Assembly (NCBI GenBank): GCA_911728435.2
Contig: OU452202.1
Coordinates: forward strand, 14,921,135 to 14,985,134
From: Apoderus coryli
Lineage: Eukaryota > Arthropoda > Insecta > Coleoptera > Attelabidae
Direction of reading: 5' to 3'
Length of the DNA stretch: 64,000 nucleotides
Shown here: positions 56,355 through 64,000 of the stretch, one piece after another
How positions within the stretch are numbered: the stretch's first letter is position 1
Layout: each line of letters begins with the position of its first letter
Made by a program: the position numbers and the translations under genes
Notes under the pieces: model-generated
Told to the model about the DNA's origin: nothing
Databases searched by the model: none
Seen by the model: only the letters and a program-made list of their open reading frames with translations

Positions 56355-57850
56355 ACTATTTTGTCAAAATTACAAATTAATTAAATGCAAGGTACTTTAT
56401 ATTAATTACAACTTCGTCTAAATATCGCAACTACACTTGAGCACAAACTATTAATCACAACAGCTTCCCCGTCAGCTTCTAACGATTTTTCTTATTCTCT
56501 CGGACGAATCCAATGAAATTTTGAACAAATCAGAAACAGAAGACGCTGGAACATATAGCTATACACAGACGCCGTGTACGGTGGAAATAAGTGCCGGAAA
56601 ATGTTTCAAAGTATTCGTGGAAAACTACTCCGGAAACATCCTCTACACTTGACCGCTAATGCGCTAAAGTATCTCGTATATTTCGAAGTTAAAGCTCTCG
56701 TTCTGCTTTGCTCACTCTAAAGAATGGAAAAGTTAGCTATACTATAAAAAACACACACACGGATTGCTATTGCTCTGTTTAAAGTAAGCACGTCATTGAG
56801 GTACAAAAGAAATTGTCGGAAGACTATAATAAAGAATTTATAGAAATGTCTTAACATTTAAAAAAACTGTAACGCATATGATCATCCCCAAAAATTCTAA
56901 AATATATAATGGTTTTAGTCTCCAACAATCTAGTTACTCTAACTAGAATGAGAGGTGAAACCATATCGGGTTCACACAGTTCCCCAATGGTGAAGTTCAA
57001 CACGCTAAAACTTCAATCAATACATTATCGGGTCAGAACAGATTCCTGATAATTCCTAAATAGAGGATTTTATTTAAATTTAATAAATAATTTGTTTAAA
57101 ATAAAAAGTGTCCATTAAAGGCGCGTTCTCATTAGTCAACTTCATTGATCAATATTGTTGAATCTATGCAACTTAACATAGAATGGAGTTTTGAAAATTG
57201 CTGCAAAGAAGCAAATTGCGCGTTTTGGAGTTTGTACCTATTGTGTATGAATAGTTAAAAAACATAATCAGAAATAGGAAGAAAATGAAACCACGTCATT
57301 GGTGGGTTAAACCATCGATCTTAAGGCCATGATATGAAGGTGCATCAGTAAAACTGTCAGTAGAATTGGCGAGAGTTGACTTCGATACATATAAAAACCA
57401 TTTACGAATTTGAAGAACTTTCACTTTTGATATTCCATATGCACTCTCTTTCGTCTCTAATTCCAGAAACTGTGAGTTATCATTATATTATCTCCACTTA
57501 AAATTCGACACGTTTCAAACAAATAGGTATATCCAAAAAGCTTGGTTATATTCTCCAAATCAATGCGCTTGACACCATGTTCCACAGGCAAGCACTGTTC
57601 AATTTACTTGAATCAATATCGTTGATGAACCAAGAGTAGAAATGCATTTCACTTTGATTGAAATTCAATTTTATTGAACAATATGGTGGAATGAATGTTC
57701 CTATTACTCTATTGCCATTCAATGTCATTGTGAGCTTACCTGACCTGAGAAAAATGTGAACAACTAACTCGGCTGAGGAAAAGTATCAGGATCATGATTT
57801 AAAAAGAAAGCTAGAAAGTGCCACATTCAATAACAATTCTAGGGACACAA
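56355..57850. other. No supported gene
   Basis: AT-rich sequence with short frames only. No repeat shared with the rest of the window was noticed. Confidence 0.45.
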
Positions 57851-57860
57851 CTGGAGAACT

Positions 57861-58400
57861 TAATCGGTTTGGAACTTAACTGGGCAGTGCATTTAAACCC
57901 TATAATTCCATGGGAATAGAAGGCATTTATTCAAAAATACTTAAAGGTAGAGGTGACTATGGGATACCACGAAAATAGCGCAGATGAGGGTATCATTTAC
58001 ATACAAATTTCAGCAATCAGGATAGGCAAAGACTGGTGACAGAGTCTTTACCTGTCCTGAGACTGTGTGACCAATAATTTTTTCATATTGAAGACTGGTG
58101 AAGAAATTATAGATACATATGTTAGTGGTTGGAAAAATGCCTCGAGATCAGCATTCATATAATGCAGCGGTGTATCATAACATCCTCTGGAAACCAGGGG
58201 AGGGATTTCTTGGGAACCTTCCGGGATATTGAAGACAGTTTTAAAGTGTATGCTGGATAAACTATGTGTAGAATGGTACGTATTTATGGGGAATACGAAA
58301 GGCTGTGAGAGGATACCCGCAGGGAGGAGTTTTATGACGCCTAATGTAAACCTTGTCATAGGTGATATGCTATGATCCATGGATAGGGAAGGCTAGAAAC
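57861..58400 (+). pseudogene. Heavily decayed LINE reverse transcriptase
   Basis: Two landmark blocks survive in different frames: AFKPYNSMGIEGIYSKILK, like the '..K.PG.DGI.P..L' start of R1-type RT domains, and about 400 bp later GIRKAVRGYPQGGVL followed by PNVNLVIGDML, like 'GCPQGGVLSPLLWNLVVD.LL'. The YADD box is not readable. Assignment to an R1/Jockey-like LINE is by these two motifs only. Confidence 0.6.
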
Positions 58401-58930
58401 AAAAGGTAGTCTAACCTATATTCTTTTGATGGACAATAACAGAACAGCAATTTACATTGATTGAGCTAGGCAAAGAATAAACACTTTCCTGCTTAGACAT
58501 TATAGCAGCATTGCTGGATCTCCCACCCTTCCATATGATAATAATGCAGATGGGCCAGGCAATCATTAGACTCTGACCGTCGTTGGAAAAATAAGACGCA
58601 TATTTATATACAATAAATTTTTATACGACTGACATTTAAATTTATTCATATTGTGCTCCAATGCAACAAGAACAACATCCGCTTTAAAAATATCCTCATC
58701 ATTACAATATACGAAGGAAAATATTCACGATATCCAATATAACACGATATTTCCTTTTTGCATGAAAATGACAAATTGGGCAAGAAAATCCAAAAAGCTT
58801 TGCATCATTGTGAGAAATTTTCAGCCATGAAATATTACATAGTGAAATCGATTATAGTTCATCATTCACTAGCTAGTGTATACGTAGGTAGCTCTTGTGA
58901 GCGAGAGCGTTTTGAGAAAATAGAGAATGA

Positions 58931-59730
58931 GGTAGATGAACAAAAATAAATGTCACAGCACTTAATTTGAAAGATAAATGCTGCTTTTTTATAATGTAGA
59001 GAAAAATACTCATTTTAAACACTGTTCCCTCTAAAAAATTCGCGTGCAGCACAGTACACGTGATAGAAGTGCATACTTCTTTCACGAGAGAGAGAGAGAG
59101 AGAGAGACGCCGCTATATACGTAATAGTGTATGGTATAGGATATAGTGTGTAGCATGCACCACAATTATCTCTGTCTCTCTCTCTCCCATATATTTGAAA
59201 AATCACTCTCATGCGGCCAAAGTTGCCACGGAGAACAAGGCAAGAAGGATGGCAGTGGGTGCACCCTGGTTTGTGTCAAACGCACAGATCCGAAGGGACG
59301 TCATGAGGTTGAGAGCTCAGAAGGTCTTTGCAATGGCAGAGAGCAAACCCACTGATTCGCGAAGCAGTGAACTACAACGTAGAAGACGGTGCCAGGCGGT
59401 ACCGGAGACCGAGGAGTCAACTCTGACGAAGGAATCCACAGGATTAGGACACCATTAATATTGTTTCTTTCAGGTCAGGTATACTAATCTAAAGGTATGT
59501 TTCAGAGTATTTCTAGGCACCACCAACAGAGGACAACAGCAACAGACGACAATCAACATCAGAAGACATCAGCAACAGAGGACATGGAAAAAGGAGGGTT
59601 CCCGAGCCATACTACAAAGATAAGGCAGAGTTTTAGTTTGGGTTAGAGTCCCACACTACCTATGGAAGTGGTAAGGAACTCCCTAGGTGTCATGATGATT
59701 TCTCTGCCTTGGCCTAATCAAAAAAAAAAA
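58931..59730 (+). mobile_element. LINE 3' end with poly(A), including repeat 'B'
   Basis: The coding tail ENKARRMAVGAPWFVSNAQI and RRDVMRLRAQKV (the 'R.A.GAPWYVRN..+.RDL' region of Jockey-like polymerases) continues to a stop near 59458. A 3' UTR runs to a poly(A) at 59719-59730. The upstream part (58931-59180) is non-coding, with a 28-bp hairpin and a GA repeat. This is the likely source of insert B at 55370-55797. Confidence 0.78.
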
Positions 59731-59941
59731 GCGGCCAAAGAAGTATTCACTTCAAAAGTGAATGCATACAGGGTGGTCCAGTTTCGAAAGCGAAAAATTT
59801 AGAGGCAGACAGAGAACCATAAAATAATATGAGATTGTATTTTAAACTCTATTCGAAAAATGCTACTTTAGATATTTAAATGAAATTTGTTACGTTTGGA
59901 CAGATAATTTAGATACATCTTTTTACGCAAAAATTATTATT

Positions 59942-60553
59942 TTACTTGTCCCAATGTTGTAATAGAAAAATGTAAAATTGTCGACATTTTGAAAACTATC
60001 ACATTTTGGGATATACATCCTTTCATTAGCTTGCATTTATGTTTGATGTAAAAAAATAAAAAATGGGTGGTTGCCATTTAACAATTTTGAATTTTGACAC
60101 TTTTTCAATTTGATTTTTTACCCTGTTTTTCAAATACCCTGTATTAATATTTACTAAAAAAATATACGGAGGTCTATATCTCCAAGGATATTCTAAGAAA
60201 TTAGATTATTGAAACTTCCATATAATAAAAAATTGTTATTCGTTATTCTGAAAACGTCATTTTTGACATAAAATTTCAAATATTTCGAAAACGGCTGGCG
60301 ATAGGTATATCCTATTTTGCATGAAATATCTTCAGAATTACAAGGACAATGCAAAAAATATATAATTTATATAGGGTCGTATTTGAAATAAGGAAACTGA
60401 CACCAATTTCCGGTATAACCGGAAGTACTAGATTCTTGAAAACATTTTAGCCAAATTGGTCCCATCGACCTACGGACTACACCTGATTTTCAGATTGCTC
60501 CACAGTGTAGTTTCTCCGTAATCGATCGAATTCCTTCCCGGTGGGACACCCGG
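59942..60553 (-). repeat. Solo arm of foldback element F
   Basis: Matches the right arm 20230-20856 from AATAGAAAAATGTAAAATTG to CCGGTGGGACACCCGG at the terminus, with TA following. The other arm is missing. A mariner-like terminus TACAGGGTGGTCC at 59767 may mark the left edge of this truncated copy. Confidence 0.82.
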
Positions 60554-60618
60554 TATATCAAAATACACAAATATTGTGACCGTCATTATATTAAAAAAAA
60601 AATTATGTCAAATTTTTA

Positions 60619-60777
60619 GAGCACGAATTGGCGGCGTGTAATCGAGGAGATTTTATGGATAAGTTAGACAAAATCCACAATAATACTTCTTATAAACTAT
60701 GTGGAGTGCATTTTGAAAACAGCATGTTTACAAATAATTTATGCAACGGGTTAGATAAAGAAGCAGTACCACCATAG
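60619..60777 (+). pseudogene. THAP domain, second exon
   Basis: After an acceptor-like TTTTTAG the frame reads HELAACNRGDFMDKLDKIHN, NTSYKLCGVHFENSMFTNNL and LDKEAVPP, then TAG. This is the second half of a THAP zinc finger: the C-x-x-H pair as LCGVHF, then the F...+L...AVP ending. It would join naturally to a first exon ending DSKR, as at 53137. It stops early, immediately at the start of a MITE (60773). Confidence 0.78.
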
Positions 60778-60988
60778 AATAATAACTATAGATAAGAAGG
60801 GTCAGTAGACGCTAAAAACGGCATCGACTCGTCGCAATCCCAGCCACATTCGGGGCCGCTACTATGTTATACTATATCTATATATACTATAAGATACTAT
60901 ACTATAACTATAGTAGCGGCGAATTGCTTTGAAGACAGATAAATAAAACGTTCCGACACGAAGTGAAGTAACTGTATATTAAACTGTG
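60773..60988 (+). mobile_element. MITE-like repeat with central palindrome, copy 2
   Basis: Nearly identical to the reverse complement of 18588-18808. The central palindrome is bounded by GCCGCTACTAT and ATAGTAGCGGC. It begins at CATAGAATAATAACTATAG, overlapping the end of the THAP frame. Confidence 0.85.
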
Positions 60989-60989
60989 G

Positions 60990-61780
60990 TACCACGTACC
61001 ACGCATATTTCCTGCCCTAGCAGCGTCATTTTCGCATGCCATTTCCCATCCCTGTAAAAAATTTCGACATCAATTTGTTAAATTATACGCCAGAATTAGG
61101 ATATATTAATTGTTTAGTGTGTAAATATGATTAGAATATTTAGATTTACAATATGCTTATTTATTTAATATCAGTCTTTTACTACTTACTAGACGTCTCC
61201 AACAAAAATTGTTTTACTCTAGAATTTATAAATAAAATTTCTTATTTTACCGCTTATCTGTATTCGATTATTTATATTCCACATTGTATGTAACATGACA
61301 TTGCAGCATATCAATGCTGGTTGTTCTTTTGGTTGGAAAACTGGAGTTGTTTTTACTGTTAATATTTTATTAACCATATCATATAGATTCAATCTACCGG
61401 TGTATGTAAGGGATTTGAGAAACTGTCTAAAACACGAAGTAACATCATAAGTGACATTTTATCTTGTTAACTTTATGTTATATTCTGTACGAATGGAATA
61501 TAAGAAAGACTAAAGAAAATTGTGTGGCTTCTAAATATAGTAGATATTTGGGTGCCATAGCATTTTGAGTTTCAGAATTTTACATTCGAATGTTCTATAA
61601 CAACTATAAATAATAGATTAGTTTAGTCAGCGTTTTTATTTTGATAAGGAATGGAGGATATTCAGTGCAGGTTGGGAAATATGAGGAAAATGCATTTGGT
61701 TGGATATGTGGAAAATGTGACCAATAATAAGCAGGCAGGTATTAAATTAATTACTACTTGTAAATAATGATTCGGGACAA
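60990..61780. other. No supported gene
   Basis: AT-rich sequence; no domain-bearing frame. A short frame near 61650 (MEDIQCRLGNMRKMHLVGYV) is not recognised. Confidence 0.45.
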
Positions 61781-61789
61781 GCGTCAACT

Positions 61790-62200
61790 TGAAATCAAGC
61801 AAGTACGAGTCTGTTCCATAAATAGGCCTGAGTTTCAGCGATTACTGCGTCATTGGACTTAAATTTCACTCCAGCAAGCATTCTCTTTAGACCTGAAAAC
61901 AGGAAAAGTCGCTGGGGGCTAAATCTGGAGAATGCGGTGGGTGGGTAAAGAATTCGAAGCTTAATTAATTCAATTTTGCCATAGTTCTCATCAATTTGTG
62001 GTTGTCTTGGTGAAATAACACTTTTTTCTTTAGCAACTGTAGCTGTTTCTTTGCGATTTCAGCCTTCAATCGATCCAAAAGTTCACATTAATAGTCGCTG
62101 TTGATGGTGGTTCCTTTTTTGGAGGTAGTCGAGGAATATTATTCAATTCGCATTCCAAAATACCCCCGCCATCTATGTATTGAATGACCTAATAAGTCCG
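61790..62200 (-). pseudogene. DD34D mariner transposase, C-terminal half
   Basis: Across three minus frames: PKKGTTINSDY, ELLDRLKAEIAKKQLQLLKK, KSVISPRQPQIDENYGKI, ILYPPTAFSRFSPQRLFLFS and GLKRMLAGVKFKSNDAVIAE. These follow the standard mariner order from the second catalytic block ('LFHQDNAPAH', degraded) to the third ('PPYSPDLAPSDYFLF', degraded) and the 'L..LAG.KF' tail. All catalytic residues are lost or obscured. Confidence 0.75.
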
Positions 62201-62239
62201 CTCTGGTATTTAGTTTAACTACCTGCTATCCTTCGAAGT

Positions 62240-62640
62240 AAGCCCCATTTGACTAAACAGTACGCTCACATTGATGTTTCAACATTGTAAAACATTTGCC
62301 GAAGTCAGTTTTCGGAATGGCCTATGTCATTCAAGCTGTGGCCGTTCAGCCTTGCAAACAGCGAAATGTCGCTGGGAGCTACGTCGGGACTGTACGAAGG
62401 CTAGCGAAGTTGAGTAATTTTCTGTTTTGGGAAAACGATTTCACAATGTACCTACACAAGCCTGTCACCGCTTGCCCAAAAATAGGGACGTTTTCTTACA
62501 CACAATTTTTTGAGAACTTCAAAATCAAATGTATTAATCGTCTAGGGTCTTGGAGTGTATTAATGATGCAAAACACCTTGATAATCGAAGAAAATAATCA
62601 AGAAACGTGGACTTAACATTGCTGCATCCTTAACGCGCAT
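62240..62640 (-). pseudogene. Second mariner-like transposase fragment
   Basis: The minus strand shows PSYSPDVAPSDISLFARLNG HSLNDIGHSENRLRQMF, again the third-aspartate block and tail of a mariner, but distinct from 61790-62200. Frames upstream are broken. The two fragments lie back to back in the same orientation. Confidence 0.65.
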
Positions 62641-62975
62641 TTTTCAGCTGTGGCTCCGATGGAAACTTCCAATGTGAGGACTTACCCTGCAAGTCATACC
62701 CAAATTCTCGGTTAGAGTTCTCAAAACACAAGTTTTCAGAATTTCAAGGTCACTTTATACACACACCGGCAAATTTAAAGGAACTAAGATAAATTGTATG
62801 AAATTAAAGATATTAATGTTATTTATTTCTTGTGGTGCCTAGGTCTAGACAGCCATGAACGATTTTTGTATATTTTATCCATTTTTACCAAGTTAGCTAA
62901 AGTCAAACCCTATGTGTAAACATTAAAATTAAAAATTTGAAACACGTATTTTGTTTGTTATTTCTTCATAAGTAA

Positions 62976-63637
62976 TTGTTTGCATTTGGTTTGTTTTTGT
63001 TCGTCATCGTGATTGTGAAACAGTTCATAATGGGCGATTTAGCATCGACTGATGTCGCTAGAGCTGTAACAGTGATCGAAAATGGTCGATCTTACAGTGA
63101 TGTTCCTGAAATGTTTGGTAAAACAAAATCAACAATCCATCGTAATGTTACACGTTAGAGACAAACTGTGAGAAGACGAGGTCAAGGCAGAAAACGTTCA
63201 ACCACGGCTGTAGATGATCGATTTATAACTTTGAACATTCTACGAAATAGGCGTCTAACAGCGGTTCAAACAAGAAATCAACTGGAAGTTAGAAGAAGAC
63301 TCAAAGAAGTTGGTATCAAGTCCTATAGGCCAAAAAAAGCCCCAAAACTTCAGTGACGAGTAGAGCGACTCGCCTTTGCTCGAGAGAAGAGATGAGAGCC
63401 GTTTCGGCATACATTCGATTGATGGTAGGGAAAGATTGTATCGACGTCCAGGAGAACAAAATGAACAATTTAATTTTACTCCTACTGTCTCTTTCGGTGG
63501 AGGCTCAATTATGGTGTGGGGTGGCATATGTTTAGGGGCACGCACAGAGTTAGTGGTTATTGATGGCGGTGCTTTAACTGCAGATAGGTACATAAGGGAT
63601 GTTCTGCAAAACCATGTGGTACATTTCGCCCCACATC
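62976..63637 (+). pseudogene. Tc1-like transposase, cut by a LINE
   Basis: From ATG at 63030: MGDLASTDVARAVTVIENGR, SYSDVPEMFGKTKSTIHRNV (paired-like helix-turn-helix), a stop, GQGRKRSTTAVDDRFITLNI, then VRRRLKEVGIKSYRPKKAPK, and in other frames REEMRAV, GRERLYRRPGEQNEQFN, FGGGSIMVWGGICLGARTEL and ADRYIRDVLQNHVV. 'GS.MVWGGI' is the block between the first and second catalytic Asp in Tc1. The sequence is cut at 63637 by the next LINE, before the 'Q.DNAP' block. Confidence 0.85.
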
Positions 63638-63642
63638 TTCTT

Positions 63643-64000
63643 CTTCTTGGTCGGGAGCTCGACTGCGAGCATCGTGATCATGGGCTATCTTTTGTAATGG
63701 CTTTCCATTGTTGTCGATCTTCGGCCAATTTGAATGGTTATGTTAAGTTTTCCTCTGTAATATTCGTTATGAGGTCTGTATATCTTGTTGGGGATCTTCC
63801 TCGGGATCTTTTGCCATTTACCCAACCCTCCAAAGTGAGTCTTTCTAATCCTTTCCTCCTCACTACATGGCCAAAAAATTTGGCAATTTTTTCTACTACT
63901 ATTGTGCGTAGTCTCTTCCTTATTTTTAGTTGATCCAGAATTGATTGATTGGTCCTCTTTTCGGTCCACGACACTCTCAGCATTCTACGCCAACAGAACA
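63643..64000 (-). pseudogene. RTE-like LINE polymerase C-terminus, entering from the right
   Basis: The minus strand reads WRRMLRVSWTEKRTNQSILD, QLKIRKRLRTIVVEKIAKFF, GHVVRRKGLERLTLEGWVNG and KRSRGRSPTRYTDLI, then after a frameshift FKLAEDRQQWKAITKDSP. It ends in a GAAGAAGAAG tail at 63643-63655, the insertion point in the Tc1 gene. Same class as 44953-45356 but a different subfamily. The 5' part lies beyond the window. Confidence 0.85.

Noticed and set aside
1..64000. CRISPR array, bacterial operons, rRNA genes, LTR retrotransposons, viral genes
   Set aside because: No regularly spaced short repeats, no Shine-Dalgarno-linked gene runs, no rRNA-like sequence, and no protease/integrase or LTR pair was seen.

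Overview
This is a stretch of AT-rich insect nuclear DNA, with Coleoptera my best guess but unproven. The evidence is short spliced exons with GT/AG borders, very dense mariner/Tc1/pogo/P-type transposons and non-LTR retrotransposons, and a mitochondrial insertion that reads open only in the invertebrate mitochondrial code (TGA=Trp, AGA=Ser). There is no bacterial operon structure, CRISPR array or rRNA gene.

The only convincing host gene lies on the minus strand and crosses the window from right to left. I place eleven internal exons at 40840-40892, 25810-26039, 16595-16798, 15336-15517, 15046-15158, 8512-8690, 8220-8434, 7675-8080, 7438-7553, 1575-1729 and 1265-1516. All ten exon-exon joins keep codon phase and give about 700 residues of a Ser/Thr/Pro-rich, probably disordered protein. 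Neither its start nor its stop is in the window, and I do not recognise the family.

The introns and flanks are filled with nested mobile elements. From left to right: mariner remnants and repeats (1-7.4 kb), including a hammerhead-ribozyme-like motif and a large palindrome; two head-to-head LINEs, one split by a 2.87-kb DNA transposon with 30-bp inverted repeats (9.1-14.3 kb); a Tc1-like element carrying a 1.8-kb foldback element (19-21 kb); three copies of a mariner-type foldback family with very long arms (22.3-25.7, 34.4-35.8 and 41.7-44.7 kb); a mariner/LINE patchwork (27-34 kb); a Tigger/pogo element split by a NUMT of atp6-cox3 (36.9-39.2 kb); a pogo-like element with a mariner in its terminal repeat (46.2-48.7 kb); P/THAP-type fragments (2.3, 53-54.5 and 60.6 kb); duplicated segments around LINE ends (54.8-59.7 kb); and Tc1, mariner and LINE remnants at the right end.

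The most interesting item is at 42621-43282. It is a tandem repeat flanked by a 9-bp target-site duplication, and each full unit carries a recognisable type I hammerhead self-cleaving ribozyme. This is the structure of a metazoan hammerhead retrozyme, a non-autonomous circular-RNA retroelement. A second, dispersed group of smaller hammerhead-like motifs occurs elsewhere in the window.
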